Part shown: one piece after another, positions 22,838 through 30,479 of the stretch
How positions within the stretch are numbered: the stretch's first letter is position 1
Layout of the letters: each line of letters opens with the position of its first letter
Assembly: GCA_947385085.1 (NCBI GenBank)
Contig: CANDJN010000022.1
Span: 1-34,922, forward strand
Length of the DNA stretch: 34,922 nucleotides
Source of the DNA: an uncultured Erysipelotrichaceae bacterium
Lineage (GTDB): Bacteria > Bacillota_I > Bacilli_A > Erysipelotrichales > Erysipelotrichaceae
Direction of reading: 5' to 3'
Position numbers and translations under genes: made by a program
The notes under the pieces: model-generated
The model's input: the letters and a program-made list of their open reading frames with translations, nothing else
Databases searched by the model: none
What the model was told of the DNA's origin: nothing

Positions 22838-25468
22838 TTAAAGTACTAATCCAAGTTTATTTTTAATCATGGTGATGGCTTCGGGAATTTTAGCGGTATC
22901 TTTTGCGCCCGATTGTGCCAAATCAGGACGGCCGCCGCCCTTGCCGCCGCATAACAGCGCCGCTTCTTTGACCAAATCACCGCATTTGATTCCAGCTTGT
23001 ATCGCTCCACTTCCCGCGCCGGCCACAAACAACGCCTTATCATCCAATACGGAAGCTAAAAAAATCACCGCATTGTCCCATTGTCCTTTGATCGTTGCTG
23101 CAATATCCTTTAACGCATTGGCATTGACACCGTCAAACTCATCCACAATGACTCGTAGACCATTTACCTCGTGATAATTCTCCATTAGCTCTTTGGCCTT
23201 TAGCACAAACATCTTGTTTTTTAAAGCTACCAATTCTTTTTTCATCATTTCATTTTCCTTGATAAACAGATTCACCTTTTCATCGACCTGATGAATACCG
23301 TTTTGCTTTAAGGAAGCGGCGATCCTTTTTAAGGTTTGTTCCTCTGCTGCAAATTCTTCATAAGCGGATAAGCCGCTTTTCGCAGTAATCCGTCGTACTC
23401 CGGAACCGACGCTTTCTTCTGAAATGATCTTACAAATGCCAATTTCTGCGGTATTGTTCACATGCGTGCCGCCACAGAATTCCTTGGAAACATCCCCCAT
23501 CGTCACAACGCGAACAATATCACCGTATTTCTCATCAAACAGTGCGGTGGCGCCGCTCTTTCGCGCTTCCTCAATCGGTAAATATTCCTTGGTTACTTCA
23601 TCGTGCTGCGTAATATACTGATTAACAAGCCGTTCAATTTCCGCCAGCTGTACCTCGCTGATCTTTTCAAAATGGGTGAAGTCAAAGCGCAGATACTCAT
23701 CCGATACAAAGGAACCTGCCTGGGCGATATGGGAACCAACCACCCGCTTTAAGGCACTTTGCAAGAGATGGGTGCATGAGTGATTGGCGGTAATAATGCG
23801 CCGTTTTTCACGATCAATCGTTAATGTAACGTGATCACCCTTATGTAAACTTCCCTTTTGCATTGTAATATGATGCAAGTGCTGTTGATGTGGTGCTTTA
23901 TTCACATCATCCACGCAAGCAGTTATTTGTTCATTATAAATCATTCCCCGATCGGCAACCTGACCACCGCTTTCCGCATAGAAAACCGTTTGGTCGAAGA
24001 TCACATCGCCATAATCACTGATTTCCTCCATCGCTTTGCCATCCTGAAATAATCCGATCACAATTCCTTCGCAAGTCATATTCTCATAACCGAGGAATTG
24101 ACTTTTATCCGTAAAATTCATCAAATCTGCAGACTGCGATGACATTGACTGCGCATCTCCGCGAGCGTTCCTTGCCCGCTCACGCTGTTTTTCCATTTCT
24201 TCATCAAATCCCTTTTGATCGACGACAAGACCGCATTCCTGGGCAATTTCCTGAGTCAATTCAAAGGGAAATCCATATGTATCGTATAGCTGAAACGCCG
24301 TTGCGCCATCAATCTTATGATCATGGCTTTGCTTGATCACTTCCAGAAGCAGCTTCTCCCCATCCGCCAGCGTCAGAGAGAAACGCTCCTCTTCTGCTTT
24401 AATCAAGCGCGAAATCATATCCAAATGATCCTTCAAATACGGATAGAAATCTTTCATGATGTCATAAACGACAGGAACCAGACGATACAGAAATGCCCCC
24501 TCAATTTCCAGCTTGCGTCCAAAGCGCACTGCTCTACGCAAGACTCGGCGCAGCACATAGCCTCTGCCCTCATTTGCAAACAGTGCGCCATCGGCCAACG
24601 CAAACGTCACCGTGCGAACATGATCGGCAATGACCCGGTATGCCATTTTATATTCTCCCTCATAGGGATGCTTACTAAAGGCTTCTGTCGCATGAATGAT
24701 CGGCAGAAACAGATCGGTATCAAAATTGGTTTCTCCCCCTTGAATCAATGATACAAGCCGTTCTAAGCCCATTCCCGTATCAATGTTTTTCTGTGGCAGT
24801 TCCTTATACTCACTGCGCGGCAATTCCGGCTTACAATCATATTGGGAAAAGACAACGTTCCATACCTCAATATAGCGGTCATTGTCCTTTTCTTCAAAAA
24901 ACAAACGCTCTCCCAATCCTTGCGGATCATATTGCGGACCGCGATCATAAAAAATTTCCGAATCAGGACCGCCGGGACCTTCTCCGATCTCCCAGAAGTT
25001 TTCCTTAGTCTTGAGAATATGCGAGGGATCCACACCGCATTCCTGTGTCCACACCCGATACGCTTCTTCATCGTCCTCATATACGGAAACATAAAGCTTT
25101 TCCTTGGGAAAGTGAATCCAATCCTCCCCGGTTAAAAACTCCCAGGCAAAATGGATCGCGTCGCGTTTGAAATAATCACCGATGGAGAAATTCCCCAGCA
25201 TTTCAAAGAATGTATGATGCCGTGCTGTCTTGCCGACATTTTCAATATCGTTGGTACGAATGGACTTCTGTGCATTGGCGATGCGCGGCTTCTGCGGCTT
25301 CTGTGAGCCATCAAAATACTTTTTCAAAGCAGCGACACCGGCATTAATCCATAATAGCGTCGGATCATTATGGGGAACCAGCGATGCCCCAGGTTCGATC
25401 ATGTGATCCTTGGATTGAAAATAATCCAAAAACATTTGTCTTACTTGATTTCCTGTTAATTGTTTCAT
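22838..25468 (-). CDS. alaS: Alanyl-tRNA synthetase
   Basis: It charges tRNA-Ala. The class II catalytic domain comes first (QMFLDYFQSKDH, HHTFFEMLGNFSIGDYF and a long aminoacylation core). It is followed by the editing domain with its zinc site (NHSCTHLL, and EFCGGTHV further on) and the C-terminal C-Ala domain ending GGRPDLAQSGAKD. Full length is about 876 residues. Two adjacent ATGs are possible; the second (25466-25468) has the better six-base spacing from AGGAGG. Expression is under a T-box leader that begins about 270 bases upstream. Confidence 0.98.
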   Translation of the reverse strand: MKQLTGNQVRQMFLDYFQSKDHMIEPGASLVPHNDPTLLWINAGVAALKKYFDGSQKPQKPRIANAQKSIRTNDIENVGKTARHHTFFEMLGNFSIGDYFKRDAIHFAWEFLTGEDWIHFPKEKLYVSVYEDDEEAYRVWTQECGVDPSHILKTKENFWEIGEGPGGPDSEIFYDRGPQYDPQGLGERLFFEEKDNDRYIEVWNVVFSQYDCKPELPRSEYKELPQKNIDTGMGLERLVSLIQGGETNFDTDLFLPIIHATEAFSKHPYEGEYKMAYRVIADHVRTVTFALADGALFANEGRGYVLRRVLRRAVRFGRKLEIEGAFLYRLVPVVYDIMKDFYPYLKDHLDMISRLIKAEEERFSLTLADGEKLLLEVIKQSHDHKIDGATAFQLYDTYGFPFELTQEIAQECGLVVDQKGFDEEMEKQRERARNARGDAQSMSSQSADLMNFTDKSQFLGYENMTCEGIVIGLFQDGKAMEEISDYGDVIFDQTVFYAESGGQVADRGMIYNEQITACVDDVNKAPHQQHLHHITMQKGSLHKGDHVTLTIDREKRRIITANHSCTHLLQSALKRVVGSHIAQAGSFVSDEYLRFDFTHFEKISEVQLAEIERLVNQYITQHDEVTKEYLPIEEARKSGATALFDEKYGDIVRVVTMGDVSKEFCGGTHVNNTAEIGICKIISEESVGSGVRRITAKSGLSAYEEFAAEEQTLKRIAASLKQNGIHQVDEKVNLFIKENEMMKKELVALKNKMFVLKAKELMENYHEVNGLRVIVDEFDGVNANALKDIAATIKGQWDNAVIFLASVLDDKALFVAGAGSGAIQAGIKCGDLVKEAALLCGGKGGGRPDLAQSGAKDTAKIPEAITMIKNKLGLVL

Positions 25469-25485
25469 CATTTACCTCCTGACAT

Positions 25486-25734
25486 AAAAAAACGCTCCTG
25501 TCATTCAGGAACGAAATTATTTCCGCGGTACCATCCCGATTCACTTCCTTTGAAGTGCACCTTTTTATCCGTATCGTGGATCGTTTACGCGACATCCTCA
25601 CAAAGCAGCCTTCCCTATCAATAAGCAAAGGCTTTCACCGGCCGCCTTCTCTCTGTCGCTTATTTTTAACAGGTACTATATCTTCATTTCTACAGATGTC
25701 GATATGTCTTTGATCGTTAAAGCTTCGACCTATG
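25486..25734 (-). promoter_or_regulatory. T-box leader (tRNA-sensing riboswitch) of alaS
   Basis: The conserved T-box element reads TGGTACCGCG on the minus strand (25524-25533). It is followed by a terminator hairpin CGTTCCTG-AATGA-CAGGAGCG (25493-25513) and seven T residues (25486-25492). An AGAGAG stretch and a GGTG-type loop sequence lie in the upstream half, as expected for stem I. A GCT in GAAGGCTGCTTT (about 25602-25613) is a candidate Ala specifier, assigned by eye. Uncharged tRNA-Ala would bind the leader and favour the antiterminator, raising alaS expression. Confidence 0.85.
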
Positions 25735-25738
25735 AGAT

Positions 25739-25768
25739 ATTATACCATATCGCGTAAAAGCATGGCAA
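25739..25768 (-). promoter_or_regulatory. Promoter of the alaS T-box transcript
   Basis: TTGCCA (25763-25768), 18 bases, then TATAAT (25739-25744) with an extended TGG just before it. It starts the leader transcript immediately downstream. Confidence 0.75.
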
Positions 25769-25836
25769 CGAAAATCTTCATTAGCAATGCAAAGCGATAT
25801 AAGCAAAAATAGGATTGTTTATATTTAGACAGTCTA

Positions 25837-28731
25837 TTAATTACTAACCTCCTTGTAAAAAAGATCACAAACGGTTAAATCTTTACACTCAGCCAGTGCC
25901 TCATCATTTCCTACAACGCATACTGCCCCATTTTCTGCCATTTGTTCGATAACGCCGCACCAGCCTTTCAGTTTCTTCATGTCACACGTAAGCATCTCTT
26001 TGCGGATGCGCTTGCGATCTTCATCTGATATATGAGCAAACCAGAAAGCATCGGCGCTGTTTCCTTTTTCGTCCGGCGTCTGTAATGGTTCGCTGCCCGC
26101 TACAGAGGAAATGATGAATTTATCCAACGCTTCCTTCTGATCATCAAATTCCTGTAAGAATGTGGCTGCCTGATCATACACTTCCAAAGTACGCGCCGGC
26201 GAAGGATCACGGTAAGAATACGTAAACATGCCGCCGTTTCGTCCCACCGACATACCTACGCCATAGGCACCCCCTTGTACTCGCACACTATTCCATAAAT
26301 AGCTTAAGGATAATACATTGGCAGCGACTCGTAAACTGCCTTCATTTTTACATGCACACTGAGATAAATGATAGCCCTTTACCGCAAAAGCAATAGGCGC
26401 AGGAATGCGAATTCCCATACGATTTGGCAAAATACTTTGATAATGTGCCGCCTTAGGAACAACATTTCCTTCAGGCAGCTGTGCAAATAACGATGTTAAC
26501 GATATTTCCTCGTTCGATGTGATGCTTGCGATAAGCCCCGCCTTAGTGATGGATTCCTTAAAAACACGCTGTAACAGTGCCGCAAAGTCCTTATGATCTT
26601 TGTCAAACTGCCGTGCCAAACGCTGTACATTTGTCATAAAGGTAAATCCACTTGTGGCTTCATTAACCGCAGCTTGCGCCGTATAATTTGCCAAAGCTGA
26701 CGTAACCCCCAGATAATGACCGTTGTAGATGGCAATTTGTCTTACTTCCTCTGCCGTCTGCATCACCATTTCACGAATACGCTCGTTGTCATCCAAACGT
26801 GTATGAAGCAGCAGTTCGATGATCAGTTCCTCTGCCTTTGCCGAATTTTCTTTCAAGAAGCTGGCATGAACGCTTAAATACGGCATCGCGCTTTCACAGG
26901 ATTCCTCCTGCGCAAAGGTTTCTAAATTGAATTGTAGTTTTCCAATATAGGTCTTGATTTTCTGTTGGAGCTGGGCGACGGTATAATGCTTAGTCGGCAG
27001 CTCTTGAAAAAAGGTTGGAAGCAGTGCTATTGAGGTCAATTCATCTAATGAAAATTGACTCAAGGGAAAATACAATGCCAAGTGAACAATGCCGTGAGTA
27101 GGAATTTGATGCATTAAAACGGTAACCCCATCAATACTTTTTTCTTCTGTCGGAATGAATTCCGGCGTATCGCTCACTTCACTTAAGGAAAGGGTTGGCA
27201 GTGTCGCAATCTGTTCCGGTGTATCTGAGGTCTGTTGCCAAGCGCTTAACGCTTGATTTTGTGCCTTCAGCTCATTCAATTGCGATGCTTGAAGTGATGT
27301 TACGGCTTTGTTTAAACGTTTTTCTTCCGCTGCTCGCTCCTGTTGTCCCAAGGTCTTGGAAGGCAGCATGTGCAAAACACACATTCCCTCATCGTCCAGC
27401 AATTCTTCAAGCAATGCCTCAAACTTATGATTTTCAATCATATGACGCAACGAAGCGATCGCGTCATCATACACCATATACAACAGCGGATCGCCGCCAT
27501 AAAGCCAGCTGTTCAAAGCCGCAGTTGCCCGCTGTAATCCCTGCGGCTCCTGCATTTGTTGAAAGTGGAATGCCAAATGATTCACCGATGCCAAAAGTGC
27601 CTGTGAATCCAGTCCTTTTGTGATCGCATCATGGATCGTATCATGAATCAGCTGACGAATTTTATCACTGTCTTCTGCTTTACTATTACGGACAATTAAC
27701 AATAAATACGGCTGAGCAATGCCGTCAATCACAACCATCTCCAAATCCTCACCTAAATGTGAGGATAACAGTGCTCTTTTTAACGGTGATTCATTCGTAT
27801 CGGCAAGATAGTCACACAATACCTGCGCTGCCAAAATTCTCGTGCGATCCTTCCATGTACCGATGATCTTGCCCATCGCCAACATGGCGCGTTGTGTAGT
27901 ATCCTCTTGCTCATCTACCTCATAATAACCATTGCCCTCTTGTGCAAGCGGCCGCTGTTCTACAACGTGAAATGGCACATCACACTTTTCATAACGAGAC
28001 AGATAGGAATCGATCAGTGTCAGCACCGGCTCCAATTCGATGTCCCCATCCAGAAAAAAGCGGGCATTGGAAGGATGATAATAACGCTGATAGGTTTCAA
28101 CAAACTGTTCATAGGTCAAATCCAAAATGACCTTCGGATCACCGCCGGAGTTAAACCGATAACAGTTATCGGGAAACAACAGCTCATTCATTCCATGTTC
28201 AATGCGATCATCCACACCGGACATCGCCCCCTTCATTTCATTGAACACCACACCTTTATAAAGCGGCTCACCATCGTTAATTTCCATGTGATGACCCTCT
28301 TGATAGAAGATATTCGGATTATGAAGTAGCTGCGGCGCAAATACCGCATCCAGATATACCGAGGTCAAATTCATAAAATCATGATGATTGCGGCTTGACA
28401 CCGGATAAAGTGTTTTATCCGGATAAGTCATCGCATTGAGAAACGTATTCATCGAACTCTTTAACAAATCGACGAACGGTTCCTTTACCGGATATTTTTG
28501 TGATCCGCATAGTACGGAATGTTCCAGAATATGGAAAACGCCCGTACTATCTTCCGGCAGTGTTTGAAACGCCACAGAAAAAAGCTTGTTCACTTCTTTA
28601 TTATCCATCCAGCAAAGCTGTGCACCGGTTCGTTCATGAATCATCTCAACTAGCTTTCCATTCAATTCCTCAACATGCCGTACCCGCTGAACGTTAAAGC
28701 CTGATATTTTTGTTCCTGTTGTAATCGTCAT
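25837..28731 (-). CDS. M16C family metallopeptidase (presequence protease-like)
   Basis: This large zinc peptidase of 964 residues belongs to the family of insulin-degrading and presequence proteases that digest peptides inside a closed chamber. The inverted zinc motif HxxEH appears as HILEH at residues 67-71, and NEMKGAMSG near residue 170 supplies the distal Glu. Four homologous-fold domains are expected, and the length fits the C subfamily. No signal peptide is seen, so it is probably cytoplasmic. AGGAG precedes the ATG. It lies upstream of alaS without sharing its T-box transcript. Confidence 0.93.
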   Translation of the reverse strand: MTITTGTKISGFNVQRVRHVEELNGKLVEMIHERTGAQLCWMDNKEVNKLFSVAFQTLPEDSTGVFHILEHSVLCGSQKYPVKEPFVDLLKSSMNTFLNAMTYPDKTLYPVSSRNHHDFMNLTSVYLDAVFAPQLLHNPNIFYQEGHHMEINDGEPLYKGVVFNEMKGAMSGVDDRIEHGMNELLFPDNCYRFNSGGDPKVILDLTYEQFVETYQRYYHPSNARFFLDGDIELEPVLTLIDSYLSRYEKCDVPFHVVEQRPLAQEGNGYYEVDEQEDTTQRAMLAMGKIIGTWKDRTRILAAQVLCDYLADTNESPLKRALLSSHLGEDLEMVVIDGIAQPYLLLIVRNSKAEDSDKIRQLIHDTIHDAITKGLDSQALLASVNHLAFHFQQMQEPQGLQRATAALNSWLYGGDPLLYMVYDDAIASLRHMIENHKFEALLEELLDDEGMCVLHMLPSKTLGQQERAAEEKRLNKAVTSLQASQLNELKAQNQALSAWQQTSDTPEQIATLPTLSLSEVSDTPEFIPTEEKSIDGVTVLMHQIPTHGIVHLALYFPLSQFSLDELTSIALLPTFFQELPTKHYTVAQLQQKIKTYIGKLQFNLETFAQEESCESAMPYLSVHASFLKENSAKAEELIIELLLHTRLDDNERIREMVMQTAEEVRQIAIYNGHYLGVTSALANYTAQAAVNEATSGFTFMTNVQRLARQFDKDHKDFAALLQRVFKESITKAGLIASITSNEEISLTSLFAQLPEGNVVPKAAHYQSILPNRMGIRIPAPIAFAVKGYHLSQCACKNEGSLRVAANVLSLSYLWNSVRVQGGAYGVGMSVGRNGGMFTYSYRDPSPARTLEVYDQAATFLQEFDDQKEALDKFIISSVAGSEPLQTPDEKGNSADAFWFAHISDEDRKRIRKEMLTCDMKKLKGWCGVIEQMAENGAVCVVGNDEALAECKDLTVCDLFYKEVSN

Positions 28732-28767
28732 ATTTTTTCTCCTATCTCGTTTAACAAATTAAATGAA

Positions 28768-28799
28768 AAGAGCCTGTTTTCTTATTCTCACAAACTCTT
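28768..28799 (-). terminator. Terminator-like hairpin upstream of the M16C gene
   Basis: AAGAGTTTG pairs with CAGGCTCTT (nine pairs including two wobbles, 14-base loop) and is followed by TTCATTT on the minus strand. It would separate the AI-2E-family transcript and the remnant from the peptidase gene. Confidence 0.4.
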
Positions 28800-28882
28800 A
28801 TCTCATACTCATTTCCTATCAAAGACATAAATATGCATATCTTTCATCTCAGATAAGTATTTTATTCTTTGTTCATTTTAAT

Positions 28883-29098
28883 TCAATATGGATATTTCGT
28901 CAAGTATTCCAAAATCCCTTTAGATGAAAGTCTTATTTCATATCCGTATTCATGCAGCACCAAACCGTCATAAAACACAGCATCACAAGCACCATCAACT
29001 CCTGTAAAATTATTCCTAATATAAAGTTGGATTGCCGCTTCATTGGTGTCTACAACAAAAAGTCTTGAATATTCAGAATCAACAAAGCTTATGCGTGG
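28883..29098 (-). pseudogene. 5'-truncated fragment of an unknown gene
   Basis: This is an open frame of 71 codons ending in TGA, without a usable start and with an in-frame TAG directly upstream. The peptide looks like real protein: SRLFVVDTNEAAIQLYIRN, then YDGLVLHEYGYEIRLSSK. I do not recognise a family. It sits in a nearly 400-base gap between the AI-2E-family gene and the M16C peptidase, beyond which 28732-28880 holds only a hairpin. It is probably the C-terminal end of a gene lost by deletion. Confidence 0.4.
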
Positions 29099-29129
29099 CT
29101 ATAACTCCATTAGACGGCATTCTCTCGCA

Positions 29130-30230
29130 CTATGCTTCTGGCGGCAATGGCATTTCCTTCATCACATCGTCAAAATCGTACCAAATATCTTCCCACTTAC
29201 CTACACTATTCTTGGATTTGGTAAAAAGATACGATCGGAACGTGATTTGTACGATGCTAGCAAAAATTGGTGATAATAAAATTCCCGGAATTCCAAATAG
29301 TGCTTCTGCCACAAACAATGCCGCAAAAGTTAAAATCGGACGTACATCCATCGTCTTATTAAAAATCATTGGCTGGACAAAATTGGATTCTATCTGCTGA
29401 CTGATCCACAACAACAAAATTGTCATATACGGAATTTGATCATAGCTCAGCACACCAACTACAATCACAAACACCAGCCCCACCGTGGGACCAATATAAG
29501 GAAACAGATTACTGAGTGCTAAGATCATGGCATACAACAAAGCATTCGGAAAATCAGCCGCATATAGAATGACCGCGCTGACGATGCTTACAAATGCCAG
29601 ATCTAAAATCGTCCCGATTAGATATTGGAAGATGATATTGCTCATTGTTTTATAAAAATTTATAAGTTTATGATTATCATGATAGAGCCTTTTCACAATA
29701 TGTTTGAAAAAATCCATATCGATCGAAATAAAAAAGGCAGTAATATAAGCTATGGCATAATTCATCGTTGTTCCGAAAAACGAACGCAGCGAATCAATGA
29801 CCATCAAGGTTCCCTCCTCCATGAAGTGATCCTGATAATTCGCAATTCGCTCACTGATCATATGATGCTGATTGAGAAAGTGCTGAATCTTTTCCATCCA
29901 ATCCGGAAGCAGCGAAACAAAACCCACGATCTGACGATAAAGAATGGGCACAAAGAGCAATAGCAATAAAAAGCCAAGAAACAGAATACAAACATAAACA
30001 AGCACTACTGCTGTTTTCCTTTTCATATGGGGAGTTAAGCGATCTATGATAGGCTGTAATAAAAAGGCGATAATCACACCGCCAAACAGCGGAAACAGCG
30101 CATGATAGAGCTGAACAAGCTTAGAATAAAGCGATATTTGCTTCAAAAGGATGATGATTAATAATAGTGCTACGATAAGCGGTATGAAATATAAAGAAGT
30201 TTTAAATAAATGATTACGATATTTTTTCAT
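29130..30230 (-). CDS. AI-2E family transporter (membrane protein)
   Basis: This polytopic membrane protein of 366 residues has the family layout: two N-terminal helices, a further pair, a long central amphipathic soluble segment (LLPDWMEKIQHFLNQH onward), and a C-terminal cluster of four helices (with ALSNLFPYIGPTVGLV and a PGILLSPIFA stretch). Members export various small molecules or act as Na+/H+ antiporters; the autoinducer-2 label comes from one member, so the substrate here is unknown. The ribosome-binding site is weak (GGGG, nine bases) and lies in the terminator hairpin of the preceding small gene. Confidence 0.88.
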   Translation of the reverse strand: MKKYRNHLFKTSLYFIPLIVALLLIIILLKQISLYSKLVQLYHALFPLFGGVIIAFLLQPIIDRLTPHMKRKTAVVLVYVCILFLGFLLLLLFVPILYRQIVGFVSLLPDWMEKIQHFLNQHHMISERIANYQDHFMEEGTLMVIDSLRSFFGTTMNYAIAYITAFFISIDMDFFKHIVKRLYHDNHKLINFYKTMSNIIFQYLIGTILDLAFVSIVSAVILYAADFPNALLYAMILALSNLFPYIGPTVGLVFVIVVGVLSYDQIPYMTILLLWISQQIESNFVQPMIFNKTMDVRPILTFAALFVAEALFGIPGILLSPIFASIVQITFRSYLFTKSKNSVGKWEDIWYDFDDVMKEMPLPPEA

Positions 30231-30237
30231 AAAGGAA

Positions 30238-30256
30238 AACCCCGATCATCGGGGTT
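30238..30256 (-). terminator. Terminator of the 58-residue gene, abutting the AI-2E-family start
   Basis: AACCCCGAT-G-ATCGGGGTT is a perfect inverted repeat on the minus strand, followed by TTCC. It overlaps the stop codon of the small gene. Its 3' arm supplies the only Shine-Dalgarno-like GGGG for the AI-2E-family gene. Confidence 0.6.
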
Positions 30257-30431
30257 AGTCCAAATCCATGCAGTCACACATGGTATCGTAGGCTTTATGC
30301 ATTTTACGAACCGCTTTTCGCTTTGTTCTCTGTCCCTGTCGGCAAAGATCATGCAGTTCATCCTCGTTGCAATAACCAACATAAATTCCGGCCACAAAGC
30401 CGACCATGGCAGTCATAAGATACTTATTCAT
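30255..30431 (-). CDS. Small Cys-containing membrane-type protein (58 aa)
   Basis: This unrecognised protein starts MNKYLMTAMVGFVAGIYVGY, a hydrophobic N-terminal segment with small residues. A charged part follows with four Cys: Cys in GYCNEDEL and HDLCRQ, then TMCDCMDLD at the end. The spacing resembles a small metal site or disulphide arrangement but fits no family I know. A strong AGGAG ribosome-binding site precedes the ATG. The frame is 24 bases downstream of the recD2 stop and is closed by a good terminator, so it is probably a real gene cotranscribed with recD2. Positively charged residues (QRTKRKAVRKMHK) lie between the Cys pairs. Confidence 0.7.
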   Translation of the reverse strand: MNKYLMTAMVGFVAGIYVGYCNEDELHDLCRQGQRTKRKAVRKMHKAYDTMCDCMDLD

Positions 30432-30479
30432 CAAATCACTCCTATCATTATGGTGATAGTATGAGCGACATTTAACTCA

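Noticed and set aside
24317..24751. Long plus-strand frame of 144 codons inside alaS
   Set aside because: It is a shadow of the alaS reading frame; no ribosome-binding site and a composition expected from the opposite strand.
25368..25628. Minus-strand frame of 86 codons overlapping the alaS 5' end
   Set aside because: It covers the T-box element and terminator, so the sequence is explained as RNA structure rather than protein.
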